From Achatina immaculata (Eukaryota; Mollusca; Gastropoda; Stylommatophora; Achatinidae), in NCBI GenBank assembly GCA_009760885.1, contig CM019701.1, forward strand, positions 14,852,282 to 14,916,281: a DNA stretch of 64,000 bases. The letters run 5' to 3'. The position numbers and the translations under genes were made by a program. Below the pieces are notes generated by a model. The model saw nothing but the letters and a program-made list of their open reading frames with translations. It made no database searches and was not told the DNA's origin. Shown here in pieces: positions 20,371 to 34,700 of the stretch (positions are counted from its first letter, which is position 1; each line of letters opens with the position of its first letter).

Positions 20371-23300
20371 GTAGCAGTAATCACCCGCTTTAAAAGGCAG
20401 AATCAATATAAGTGTATAATACTGTTGGATGTTATATACATTTGGATTTATCAGTGAGTTTAGTGACAAAACATCAGTCCGAGAACAATGAAGGAAAGTG
20501 ACCAGAGTGATGGATTTATATCGGGTAGACAGGTTTTGCACTAGAGCACAGCAGAACCTTGAATTTATAACTTTACCGATATGTGCTCGCTCACAGCAGA
20601 TGTTAGCTTAAGTCAGTTTTATAATTTCTTTTTTTTTTCCCGCTCCTTCGCGACAAACAGTTTATGATGAACAAACAATCCAATAAATGACTCTTTCGAT
20701 CGGAAACAATACTGGCAGTGTTGATAGATCATGCAGAGCAGCGAGAATCAGCGTTCAGACCAACATTTAGGCAGATTCTAAATAACGTCAAAAGTGGTAC
20801 ATTTCTAACCAGCCCATATTTTTAAATTCTTCTTCTTCTTTTCGAGCCATTAAGACTCATTGCTGCAGATAAAGTTCGCCTCCATTCCTCTCTATTCCTA
20901 ATCTTCTCTCTCCAGTTGGTGACACCAATTTCTTTTATATCCTCTTCTATGTTGTCTTTCCATCTTTGTCTTGGTTCACCCCTTGTTCTTGTGTCCCTCA
21001 TCTCTTGCGCGTACACAATTTTTTTTGTCTGCTTTGATTACATTTTTTTAGCCGGTTTTGATTAATGTGACATAATCTTTGCAACAATGAATAATGTGAC
21101 ATAAATGTTAACCTGATTTGATTCATCATCAGCCCCTCTGTACTCCCAGTGGAGCATAAGCCATCAACAAAGGTTCTCCAACCAGTCCTGTCCTTAGCAA
21201 GTTGGGATACCTCAAACCACGTCTTTCCTTCGTTTTGTGTCTCCATGTCCCCAATGGCCTGGGCCTCTTTCTTTTCCCTTGAGATGTCCAAGTCAGGGCA
21301 GTAAAGGAGTTCTTAGTTGCTTAGGGGTGGCCAAGGAGAGGAAGATTAATATGCCTTAATGTTTAGCCTGCTTTGAACCATATGACATAATTTTAGCCAA
21401 CTTTTACTGGACTCAGAACAGAGACCTGATTAGCTGGTTAATGATCTCTCGTTAACTGTGAAAATGAGTTGTTTGCATCAGTGTTTGTGGTAAAGATCTT
21501 CAAGCAGACACAAAGAGTTGGATGAGCAGCACATTACAGTCAGCAGTACGCTTCTGCTTGCCATCATGTGTCACCCAGGTTTATAGCAGCCATCGTTACA
21601 CGTTACCTTTGTAGTACCTGGAGCAGATCCAAGGAGAAAGTACTCCACTGTAACATGCTTCTCATGTCAGCTTGGTTACCCTGATAACAAGGCTGAAGAG
21701 TATATCTCCGGGAGCAGTGTGAGAAATTGGGGTCAGATATTGATCCGGTCTGGTTTGCTAGTCATGATGATTGCAGTATGTGTAGTCTTCGTTATTCTTG
21801 TGCAGGAACATAAAAAAACTGTTAAGATTTCTGGTTGATTTCACAGCAGTCCCGGATGTGGGTGGCAGGATGAAAGGAAAGCCGTTGAGCCAGTATAAAA
21901 ATTGAAGGGTTGAAGATGCTGTCTGATTTGGTAGTCAGTGAACCACAGCTGACATACTTGTGTCAGGGTTGGGAAATCACAGCTGACATACTTGTGTCAG
22001 GGGTGGGGAAATCACAGCTGACATACTTGTGTCAGGGTTGGGAAATCACAGCTGACATACTTGTGTCAGGGTTGGGAAATCACAGCTGACATACTTGTGT
22101 CAGGGGTGGGGAAATCACAGCTGACATACTTTTATCAGGCCTGGGGAAGCCACAACTGACATACTTGTGTCAGGGTAGGGGAACCACAGATGACATACTT
22201 GTGTCAGGGTAGGGGAATCACAGATGACATACTTGTGTCAGGGTAGGGGAATCACAGCTGACATACTTGTATCAGGGTTGGGGAATCACAGCTGACATAC
22301 TTGTGTCAGGGTAGGGGAATCACAGCTGACATACTTGTGTCAGGGTAGGGTTGGGAAATCACAGCTAACATACTTGTGTCAGGGTTGGGAAATCACAGCT
22401 GACATACTTGTGTCAGGGTAGGGTTGGGAAATCACAGCTGACATACTTGTGTCAGGGGTGGGGAACCATAGCTGACATACTTGTGTCAGGGTTGGGAAAT
22501 CACAACTGACATACTTGTGTCAGGGTAGGGTTGGGAAATCACAGCTAACATACTTGTGTCAGGGTAGGGGAATCACAGCTGACATACTTGTGTCAGGGTA
22601 GGGTTGGGAAATCACAGCTAACATACTTGTGTCAGGGTTGGGAAATCACAGCTGACATACTTGTGTCAGGGTAGGGTTGGGAAATCACAGCTGACATACT
22701 TGTGACAGGGTAGGGTTGGGAAATCACAGCTGACATACTTGTGTCAGGGTTGGGAAATCACAGCTGACATACTTGTGTCAGGGTAGGGAAATCACAGCTA
22801 ACATACTTGTGTCAGGGGTGGGGAACCATAGCTGACCGAGACCCAGTCCCATCTCTCTGTTGGTACTCTGAGTGACAAGCTTTTCCTGCCAAAGGGGGCA
22901 GAGATTTCTGTGGTTCCCATGATGGTCAGTCAGTCATTTGGATGTCCCTTGCAGAACCCCTCCCCCCTCCCCATGCCATCATGCCTCAAACAGCACTCCT
23001 GTAGACCTCTCGGTTGTGAGCAAGATGGCCTGCTGCTGATGCATACATTTGCAGATCATCAACGATGTCTTGCACCCATCTTTGCTTTGGTCTTCCTCTC
23101 TTTCTTTTTCCCTTTATGTACCCTTCCAAGATAGTCTTCTCTAAATTCTCATGACATTTAATGTGTCCAAAATATTTAAGTTTTCTCTCTTTAATCCTCT
23201 TTACTAGCCAGCCTTCTTCAATATTAAGTTCTTGTAGTATGGATATATTTGTTCTTTTTTGTGCCCACGATATTTGAAGAACTCTTCTGTAGCATTTACA

Positions 23301-26300
23301 TTCAAAGGCATTTATGTGTTTCTCAGCTGTTTTGTTAAGTGTCCAGGTATCACAGGCATATGTTGCAATGGGAAAGATGCATGCCTTTAAAAATCCATGG
23401 TGGTGGAATCTGCAAAGAACTATTGCACATCCGCTGCTTGTTAGCTCCATTCAGGCATAGAAAGAAAATCTGCCGTAACCTCCTACATTTCTGATACAAC
23501 ACTGTTCCTCAGTATTTCTCTGCATCAGCTGCAAAGAACTTCAGCTCACACTTCCAAGGAGACAAAAGCAGAAGAAATTTAAGAATTGAATTTTTGTCAG
23601 TTTGCAGTCATGAAGATTTGATTGATTGATTGATTCATTCATTCATTTGCATGTCCCTTGTGAAACTTTGCCTCCCAAATAGCACTCCTGTAGGCCTCTC
23701 GGTTGTGAGCAAGATGGCCTGCTGCTGCTGCATCCATTTCCAGATCGTCAACGATGTCTTGCAGCCATCTTGGTTTTAGTCTTCCTCTCTTTCTTTTTCC
23801 CATTATGCATCCTCCCAGTACGGTCTTCTCTAAATTATCATGACGTTTAATGTGTCTAAAATATTTAAGTTTTCTCTCTTTAATCCTCTTTACTAGCTAG
23901 CCTTCTTCAATATCAGGCTCTTGTAGTATAGATATATTTGTTCTTTTTTGTGTCCACAATATTTGGAGAACTCTTCTGTAGCATTTACATTCAAAGGCAT
24001 TTATGTGTTTCTCAGCTGTTTTGTTAAGTGTCCAGGTCTCACAGGCATATGTTGCGATGGGAAAGATGCATGACCTTAAAAATCTTATTTTTGTAGTTCT
24101 GTCTGCTCCTCTCCACAGATTCTTTGAAGATTTGATATGACCAAGTTTTTTTTTTTTTTTGGTCATTTTTGAAGATTTGATATGACCAAAAAAAAACTCG
24201 AATGCTGAAAGAAGTGAAGAGATACAGACCGCCAAGCTCTTTTGTCTAGATTTTTATTGCTGTGTTTTCTTGTTTCAGGTTGTTGAGCTTCTCCGACGGC
24301 TCCAGAAACTCAGTGTGACCATCTCTGCTCTACAGGTATGCTCTAGATGCCATTACTTTCTTGTGCTTTTTTTTTTTTTTTATTGTTAAAATTGTACTAG
24401 TATAAAATAGAATGTTGAATAAATTTAAGACAAAATGGCTCTTCTTGTAGTCTGTGAGGAAAAACTCTGGCTCTTTATGTCTCTGATCTTGACTTGGACA
24501 CCTGGTTGTCTCTAATGATGGCTTTGACTGTCAGTAATGCCTGCATCTTCTTCCGGTCCTGAGTGTGTGGCTCGGGCTGTATCTTGACTGACTTGAACTA
24601 TAGATCTCACTGGAACTCAGATGATAGTTGGTTCTTAGTCTGTCTCCAGCTCAGTCTCTGTCTCCAGCCACTAGCTCTGTGTGTCTTCAACATAGTCTGT
24701 GTCACTAGCTCTGTGTCTCTCTAACTTTTGTCTCAGACGCTAGCTCTGTGTGTCTCCAGCATAGTCTGTGTCACTAGCTTTATGTCTCTCTAACTTTTGT
24801 CTCAGACACTAGTTCTGTGCCTGTCTCTAACTTTTGTCTCAGACACTAACTCTGTGTCTGTCTCTAACTTTTGTCTCAGACACTAACTCTGTGTCTGTCT
24901 CTAACTTTTGTCTCAGACACTAACTCTGTGTCTGTCTCTAACTTTTGTCTCAGACATTAGCTCTCTGTCTCTAACTTTTGTCTCAGACACTAACTCTGTG
25001 TCTGTCTCTAACTTTTGTCTCAGACATTAGCTCTGTGTTTGTCATTAGCTCTGTTTCTGTCTCCAGCTCTGTCTCTGTCACTAGCTCTGTGTCAGTCTCT
25101 GACAATAGCTGTCTGTCAGGCTCCATCTCTATCTGTCTCAGTCTCTGACACCAGCTCTCTGTCAGTCTCCACTCCGTCTGTCTCTGACATTAGCTCTCTG
25201 TCAGTCTCCACCCGTCTGTCTGTCTCTGATACCAGGCCTTTGTCTGTCTCCAGACTTAATAAGACATTGTTTCAAGAATCTTGAGAACATATGGCACTCA
25301 AAAGTTATAACCACAAAAACCAAGCTAAGGTTATTCAATTCAAATGTAATATCCACCCTCATTTATGCATGTGAAAGTTGGAAAACAACTGAAGAAATAG
25401 ACAACAAATTAGACTCTTTTGAAAATAAATGCCTAAGAAAAATACTGGGTATAAAGTGGAACGAATTCAAGAAGAACGCACGAACATACTTTATTTTCAA
25501 AGGGTTAAAAATTGGCCACACAGGCCCGTCTGACATTCTGCCCTTCAAGGTAAGGTAAGATAAGGCAGATGAGCGAGCAACAACCTGTCTCATGTGTGAT
25601 CGGAAAAAGGAGGTGGACATATGTTGGTCACGTGATGAGAAGAAACAGTTGGAGAATCTCAAAACAAGTTATCAAGTGGAACACAAGAGGCTGAAGAAAA
25701 AGAGGTTGACTTCGTGAAAATCTAAAGAGGATATTATTAAGAGAGGCCAAATTAGTAGGCATAAAATCCATTGATGAGGTTGAAAAGCTTGCAGAAAACA
25801 GGAAAATTTGGCAGACCACCATCCGAGCCCTATGTGACATTTAACAGCACAGGAAGGATGTAAGATGTGAGATAAACAGTTTCAAGCTTTCTGTTTTTGG
25901 TGTGTATTACAGTCAACCCCGCTTAATGTCACATCGACTGGGCTGTCATAATATGGTGATATTAAGAGGAATTGACATTAAGTGGGGTCCATTACAACTA
26001 AATGTTTATGAAGAATTAGAAGAATATCTTGGCCAAACACCATAAGAAATAACATCTTGTTGACAGAAATGCAGATGAAGCCACTGACAGCAGTTATTGA
26101 GGAAAGACGCTGGCGATGGTTGGGACATGTGCTCCGGATGACTGATGATTCACTACCAAAAATAGCACTAAGATGGACACCACAGGGGAACAGAAGTAAG
26201 AGTAGACCAAAGGAGACATGGAGAAGAACAGCAGAGAGGGTGTTGAGCAATAGAGGGTTCACTTGGGCAAGAGTGGAAAAAAAGGCAAAGGACAGGCATT

Positions 26301-28682
26301 TGAGGAAGCCCCATGTGCCTTGGGCACTTAAGGTTCAGAGAGAGAGAGAGAGAGATTACAAGGGCTTTAACTGCACCAGTATATCCGTCCCACATTTGCT
26401 ACATTAAACACATAACAAACAATTAAAGCTATTGTGGGACACAAAATATATTTATATAATATATTAATATATATCACAAAATACAATAGATCTTAGTCAT
26501 TAAATTACAGTATAGATAACGCTAAAATCAGGCAGCATCTGACTTTTCAACAGAAACAGTAAAATAAAAATCTGGGGAATAAGGAGGATGTTCAGGGAGC
26601 CGCATTCATGAATGGCAGCCATTGCCACCACCAACTTGTGAACTGGAGCATTGTCTTGATGAAAGATGACTCCTCTCGTCAATTTCCCTCGACACTTTTC
26701 CTTCAAATTGACCCGCAGTTGCTTCACAAGATTAGACTAATAGGCCTCAGTGATCGTTCTGCCCCTTTGAAAATAGTCTACCAATAGCACACCTTTTGAA
26801 TCCCGGAAAATGGAAGCTATCACTTTGCCTGCAGACAGAACCACCCTTGCTTTCTTTGGAGGTGGGGATCCATGATGTTTCCACTGCTTTGACTGTTCTT
26901 TGGTTTCTTGTTGAAAATGATGAACCCAAGTCTCATCCATAGTGACAAATTGCTGAAGAAACTTTTCAGGATCTACAGAAGAATTGCCAAGATTGTCTCT
27001 TGACATGTTGTTGTTTGTGATCAGCTTCAAAAAGTTTCAGGACCCATTGAGCAGAGAACTTTGTCATTTGAAGATCATTGTGAATAATGGTATGAATACA
27101 TTCCTGGGAGATGCCCAATTCAGTAGCAATGTACCGCTCAGTTAGTCGTCAATCTGCCATTATCATGTCATGGATTCTGCCGGTGGTTTCATCGGTGGTT
27201 ACCATTCTTTGTTTTCCTGGATGGGGATTATCTTCCAGACTCTCCCTTCCATGTTTGAATTGAGCTGCCCATTTCTTCACAGTACTGTAAGAAGGGGCAC
27301 TCTCCCCTAGAGTCTCTAATATATCCTCATAGATCTCCTTCGATGATAAGCCCTTGGTGCAGAGGTAGCAAATGACTGCTCAATGAGAAATTTTATCCAT
27401 TTTCTCAATTTTTGCCACCCCTTACCACTTCAGTAGCCTGTAAAAAAAAATTTGTTGCAGTTAATTTCTTGAAACTTGGTGTTTAATTTTACATTAACCT
27501 GATCTACAAATGCACCTAATATCAACTCTGTGTTTCAAGTATTTGTACCTTATGCCGAGAACTTATCAATTACCCCTCGTATTAACACTGATTGTTATGC
27601 AGGAAACTCTCTACTGTAAAGAGCGGAACAACAACACAACTCCTTCAGATCATCAGAGGAAGTACCCCCCTCAGATAAGTGTTTCGGGCCTATTAAACTC
27701 ATGACACTCTAAGGGGGGTTGGGCCCCTCTGGGTCATGACTCCCAGAGGTCTTGTGAGTTGTTGTTTTTTTTTTTGTCCCGGGATTGAACCCGTGATCTT
27801 CCAGTTGGCACTGCACTTTGAAGTGCATCTTTAGTGATTTAGCTACGGAGGACTGGTATTGGTTGTTATATAACACTCTTGACTTCAGTTAACACTCTGA
27901 CTTCTAACACTGACAACTATTAACACTCTGACAGTTTTTATCACTCTGACTGCTATTAACACTTTGAATTCTAACACCCTGACTTACATTCACATTGTGG
28001 TTCTTGTAAATACAGACAAAAACAGTTTATTTGCTATGCACTGAGAAATAATAAAGATATTTTGATTTAGTGAAGTACTTTGATGCTTTTGTGACAGATT
28101 TAACCATCTTATGCAGCACACAGGTATAGGAAAAGTGGTCAACTGTTTGAGCAGACAGGATGGAGCTGTTGGGGAGCTGGCCCGTGAAGTGGTTAACTGC
28201 TGGAAGTCTGTGGTGGCACTGGAAGTCAAACAACGGAAAACATCTACAATCAGGTGTTGTTATCTCGCTGTTTTTCAGTATTTGCAGATCATTTAGATAT
28301 AATAATTTTTAAAAAAAAAGATGCTAGTTCTTGTGTCATTTTTTTTGTTGTTCTTATTTCTTTTGCTGAAATATATATCAGCTGGTTCAGATTCATTTGA
28401 TCAGTCCCATGGTGGGAGGAGTAACAGCTGGTAAGACAGTTTCATGATAAACTTGCGAATCACATTAACAGACTCCCTCGGGAGTTTATTGACAAACATG
28501 AGGCATGCTCCTTGATGCTGGAGCTGTTAGGCCATAGTCAGTGAAGACTACTTTACAGCCAGTTGGTTTTTGGGGTGGGATGATTCCATCTGCTCACCTG
28601 GGCAAGCGTGGAAAAAAGGCAAAAGACAGGCATGTGTGGAAAACCCTTGTGGAAGTCCTATGTGCCTTGGGCACTTAAGGTT

Positions 28683-28722
<40 letters not shown>

Positions 28723-31700
28723 TCCATCTGCTCATTGGGATTATAGATCATTATATAAATTTATTAAGGATAGGATGACGCAAAGAGACATAGAAGTGTA
28801 CAGTAGAGGAAATGCTGGTAAACATTAGACTGACATGGAAGACGGCGAAGACGACCAATAAAAGTGGAAATCTCTTGCTACCAGAGCCCCATATCTCTTG
28901 TCCCATAAGAAGGAAAAAAGAGATGGGTTAATTAATCATGAAAAATTTCAGAATTTCCATTTCTGAATTTTTTTTTTTTTTTCCACTCTTCTCATGTCTA
29001 GGTCCCTAGATGAGAGTCCTCTAAAGAATGACAGCAGCTTAGCTGTGGAGGAGGAATCAGATAAAGACAAGAGCGGAGAGGAGAGTGATGCAGATAGTTG
29101 GAACTCTTTTAAAGAAGAAGACAGTAGAAAGGGGAATTCTGATTACAGGAACTCTTTTAAAGAAGAAGACAGTAGAAAGGGGAATTCTGATTACAGAGGA
29201 AAAAGAAAACGTTCGTTAGATGATGGTGAAAATGAGGAACAATCATGTAGACCTCCAGATGTTAGTAAGAAGAAAGTAGATTTTGTGAAGGTGAATGTTC
29301 AGTCTGATGAAGAGTATACTCCGAGTCAGGAGAAGAATTGTAGATTGGAGAACAGCAGTTCATGTAAAAGTCCGTTTTATGAAGAAACGGAGAGCCCATC
29401 AGAAGTTGCAGTGTTCACATGCAGAACAAATGGCTGGAGTGAAGAAGAAAAGCAGGATGAATGTGTCGTGTATATTCCTACAGCAAAGAAGAAGCATACA
29501 TCAGACCAGCAGCATCAGGCACGTGATTATGATGGGCTTGATGGTGTAGGAGGTTCGGTTAATCTGACTGAGTACATCCCCTGTGTGAAGAGATCTTCGG
29601 GATGTTTGGACGCCATGGAACCTGAATATATACCAACCAAGAAGCAAAGAAACCATGACACGCATGGAGAACCTGACTGCAGCACAGCCTTTGTTTCAGC
29701 TCGGGGTTCAAGTCAGAATGATCAAAAGCAAGAGGACGATTTGACTGATAGTGACAGCGAGTACTACCCTGATGGTTCCATTTCTTCAAACATTGAAGAA
29801 TATTACAAAATGATGCTTTCTTTATCTTTCGGAGATACGGAAGAGGGAAATTCTGTTGATGAGAAAGTTCGAGGCAATGACAAGATTAAAAACAAATGCC
29901 AGCGTTCTGATCGTATGCAAACAAAGCAAGATAAAAAAATCAAAAATAAATCTGCAGAAAGCAACAGGAATAAAAAAGATGCATCCAAGAGGAACAGAGG
30001 ACATTCTTCTAAATTAGAGTTTAAAGGTAAACAGTATTTTAAAAAGTCAGATCATAGAAGTGGTAAAGCAAGAATCAAATCTGACATAGAAACAGGCGGT
30101 GGCCCTAGCCAGATGAAGAATAGTGCAGGAAGAAATAATCAGCATCGTTTAAGTGCCAGTGAAGAAGATCTGTCACAGGATAGTAATGTCAGCAGTGATG
30201 AGAACGCAAGCTCATCATCTTCGTCAGGCATTCATTTGTCCAGCACATCCATGTTTAGGAGGTCATCATTATCATCTGAACACAGCAAGTCCTCATCTTC
30301 AGGGACTGCACATAAGTCAAGGTCATCTCAGAATGAGTCTTTGTCATCGGGATCTGTGTGTAGGAAATCATCAGCATCATCTTTTAGAAAGTTATCATCA
30401 TCGATGTCCCCTCATAGGAAGTCGTCTCCACATGATAAGTCATCCTCTATAGCATCAATACATGGCAAGTCATCTTCATCAGTGCCATCACATAGAATAT
30501 CATCTGCATTAACATCTACACATAGCAAGTCATCCTCCTTATCTTCTGCACATGGCAAGTCATCCTCTTTAGCATCGCCACATAGCAAGTCTTCCTCTTT
30601 AGTATCACCACATGGTAAGTCATCTTCTTCAGCATCTCCACATGGTAAGTCATCTTCTTCATCATCATTGCATAGCAGGTCATCCACATTGCCATCCAAA
30701 CACAGTAAGTCATCCTCGTCATCATCTCCACAAGGCAAGCCATCCTCTTTAGCATCAGCTCATAGTAAGTCATCTTCATCAGCATCAACATATCACAGGT
30801 CATCGTCACCACAAGACAAGTCATCCTCTTTAGCGTCAGCTCATAGTAAGTCATCTTCGTCAGCATCAACATGTCACAAATCATCGTCACACAATGGCAA
30901 GTCGTCTTTATCACCATTGCAACCTTGTAGATCGTTCTTGTCTGCATCGGAACATAACAGGTCATCCTCTTCTACATCGAGATATAGCAAGTCATTATCA
31001 TCTGCACATGCTTCCAGTAAGTCATCCTCATCAAGGTCTGCTGATAGGAAGTCGTCATCATCATCCATACTTCAGGACAGTGATGTAGATGAGGATTATG
31101 ACACAGACAAAAGTGACAGCAGCATTGCTGAAACAGCAGGGTCAGCTTGTCATGTGCAGCCTTTGCTAGAATCCACAGACAGCAATTCATTGTCAAGATT
31201 AGATCACCACAAGTCATTAACATCCTCCCATCACAAGGCATCACATCCAGCGTCTTTGTACAATGAACATGGCAGACAACATCCCCCTGACATTAAAAAG
31301 AGTAAAACTTTACCTTCTACTACACCATTACATAGCTTGGGGAATGATGTAAGATCATTAAATCATCATAGATCATCAAAATCTTCTCACCAAGGTTCAT
31401 CACCTACATCCGCGAAGCATAAAAAGGATCAAGAACAGCAATTCAGCAAAGGATTGAATACAAGGAGTACAGGGAATAATTTGTGGACTACCTCATCTGG
31501 TACTCATAAACAGCCTTTGTCATTATCATTGTCAGCCACCCACCATGGTATACTACCAGCACCTACGAGCCCTGACAATGCTGAAAACCAAAGATTCAGT
31601 GAAGAAAAAGTTCAGAGAGTTAAGACAAGTCTTTCAAAGTCCTATTCTCCCAAAAAGAGTTCATCATCATCATTTTCCATGTACAAATCATCGAAAAAAT

Positions 31701-34700
31701 CCAGTAGCCACAAGTCGTCATCACAAACATCTTTTCATCATGAAAAATCATCATCATCATCAGTTTTGACACAGCACAAAGGCAGATTAGATATGTCCCA
31801 GCAAGAGAATCTTTCCAGACGCTCTTCATTGTCATCATCGAAATCCTCATCAAGACATTCCTCAGTTGATTCGCTGGTGCCTGATGTGAGAAAGACTAGA
31901 GATAAACATAAAAGGGTTTCATCTGGCTCTTCTGAACACTGTGAACAGTCACTTGCTGTCAAAGAAGATGAGGATGAAGTTGTTTCTTACATTCCAGTGA
32001 GTATCACCTCTGGGGAGACGGTCGTTGGTCTGAGCGTTGATGTGGAGAATGCCAGCAGGGTGGAGCTGAGAGAAGAACTGTATTCCCCAACTTGTCCTGC
32101 GTTTGATGGGAAAAGCGGTAAGGCATGGCGCTCCAGCACAAGTTTTGTCACCTACTTGCCAACTCCTATTCCAGCTGTAGCCAGAGAGAAGAATGAAGAA
32201 TGTTCTCCTGATGAAGTAGGTGAGGAAGAAAGATATTCTCCACAGTCTGATGTCAAGAATGTAAGATTTTATTCACTGGGTGGAGTAGAGGAAGAAAGAT
32301 ATTCTCCACAGTCTGATGTCAGTAATGTAAGATATTCCCAGCAGTCAAGTGGAGTTGAAGAAGAAAAATATTCTTCACAACCAGAAGCAGAGGAAGATGG
32401 ATTTGCTTCTGTAAGTGGAGCTGACAAAAGTAAATGTAGCAGTTATCCAGGGGTCAAGAGTGATGGATATTCTCCACAGAGAGAAACAGAGGAAGTAAGG
32501 TATTCTTCCCAGCATATAGTCAAGGAAGAAAGAAATTCCTTGCTGTGTCAGGTCAGGAAAGGAAGATTTTCTCCACTGTCTAGAGTGAAGAAAGGAGGGC
32601 ATCCTCCTCAGCCAAAGGTGGAGGATAAAAGATATCATCAGATTGGAGCTGAGGAAAGATACTGCCCATATCAAGGAGTCAGCACGGAAAAGTATTCCCC
32701 AGAACGTATGTCAGAAATTGAAGAAAAAGAGGAGAGACATTCTGCAAAGTCTGTATCAGATTCCAGAGTTGTAGATGAACGATATTCTCTTCCATCAACA
32801 TTAAATGCCACCATCACGGAAGAAGTATATTCTCCACAATCTCCATCAGCTACCACTGCCAAAGTAGAGAAATATTTACCTGAGTTTACATTTAATAGTA
32901 GAATCCAGGAAGAAAGAGGTTCATCTCAGTATATATCAGATGTCAGAGATGGTAGATACTCACCTGAGTGTGTGGCCAAAGCTACTGTTGAAAAGAGTTA
33001 TTCAGCCATGCTTGAATCAAGTAGTAATGTTAAGATGGAAGAATATACCCCTCACCCTAAATCAGTTAGCAGTGTCAAAGAAGAACGGGATTCTCTCTGG
33101 TCTGTATTAAATACAAGGCCCAAGGGAGAAGTGCGTTCACCATATTCCATTTTATATACCATAGCCAAGGGAGAAAAGTATCCTGCCCATTTGATAGTTA
33201 ATACCAGAGTCAGAGAAAAAGGCTACATTATCCAGAATACCTTGGATAACAGTGAAGAAGAAAGACTTTTATCAGATACCAGAGCAACAGAAGAAAGGTA
33301 TTCTCCCCAACATGTTCGGACAGAAAGATACCCTACCAAACCTGTGTCAAGTGCCAAACTCATAGACGAAAAGTATTCCCCCAAATCTGTGTCAGATACC
33401 AGAGATAGGGAAGGTAGATATTCTCCCAAACCTGTGTCAGATACAACAGGCAAGAAAAGAAAGTATTCTCCCAAACCCATGTCAGATACCAGAGATAGGG
33501 AAGGCAGATATTCTCCCAAACCTGTGTCAGATACCAGAGATAGGAAAGGAAGATATTCTCCCAAACCTGTGTCAGATACCAGAGATAGGGAAGGAAGGTA
33601 TTCTCCCAAACCTGTGTCAGATACAACAGACAAGAAAGGAAGATATTCTCCCAAACCTGTGTCAGATACCAGAGATAGGAAAGGAAGATATTCTCCCAAA
33701 CCTGTGTCAGATACCAGAGACAGAGAAGGCAGATATTCTCCCAAACCTGTGTCAGATACAAGAGATAGGAAAGGAAGATATTCTCCAAAACCTGTGTCAG
33801 ATACAACAAGCAAGAAGGGAAGATATTCTCCCAAACCTGTGTCAGATACAACAGGCAAGAAAGGAAGATATTCTCTCAAACCTATGTCAGATACCAGAGA
33901 TAGGGAAGGAAGGTATTCTCCCACACCTGTGTCAGATACAACAGGCAAGAAAGGAAGATATTCTCCCAAACCTATGTCAGATACCAGAGATAGGGAAGGA
34001 AGGTATTCTCCCACACCTGTGTCAGATACCAAAGATAGGGAAGGAAGGTATTCTCCAAAACCTGTGTCAGATACCAGGGAGAGAGAAGAGGCATATTCTC
34101 CCAAACCTGTGTCAGATACCAAAGATATGAAAGAGAGATATTCTCTCAAACCTATTTTGGATACCAGAGACAAGGAGGAAAGATATCCTCCCAAACCTGT
34201 GTCAAATACCAGAGACAAGGAAGAAATATATTCTCCCAAACCTTTGTCAAATACCAGAGACGATGAAGAGAGATATTCTTCCAAACCTGTGTCAGATACC
34301 AGAGATAGGGAAGAAAGATATTCTCCCAAACCTGTGTCAAATACCAGAGACAAAGAAGAAAGATATTCTTCCACACCTATGTCATATACTAGAGACAAAG
34401 AAGAAAAATATTCTCCCAAACCTATTAGAGATACCAGAGACAAAGAAGAAAGATATTCTTCCAAACCTATGTCAGATACCAAAGACAAGGAAGAGAGATA
34501 TTCTCCCCAACCTGTGTCAAATACCAGAGACAAAGAAGAAAGATATTCTTCCAAGCCTATGTCATATACTAGAGACAAAGAAGAAAAATATTCTCCCAAA
34601 CCTATTAGAGATACCAAAGACAAGGAAGAGAGATATTCTCCCCAACCTATGTCAAATACCAGAGATAAAGAAGAAAAATATTTTGCTCAACCTGTGTTTA

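Noticed and set aside
28994..29001. ATG at 28994 as the start of a separate intronless Ser-rich gene
   Set aside because: The ATG lies in the splice acceptor TCATGTCTAG. Joining at 29002 completes the Arg codon from exon 3, in frame with the Elongin A N-terminal domain.
33223..34623. 466-codon minus-strand ORF with periodic LSLVSDTGLGEYLPS units
   Set aside because: It lies antisense to the 45-bp coding array of ELOA exon 4. A 45-bp repeat without stops in one unit is open in many frames, so it is a periodicity shadow.
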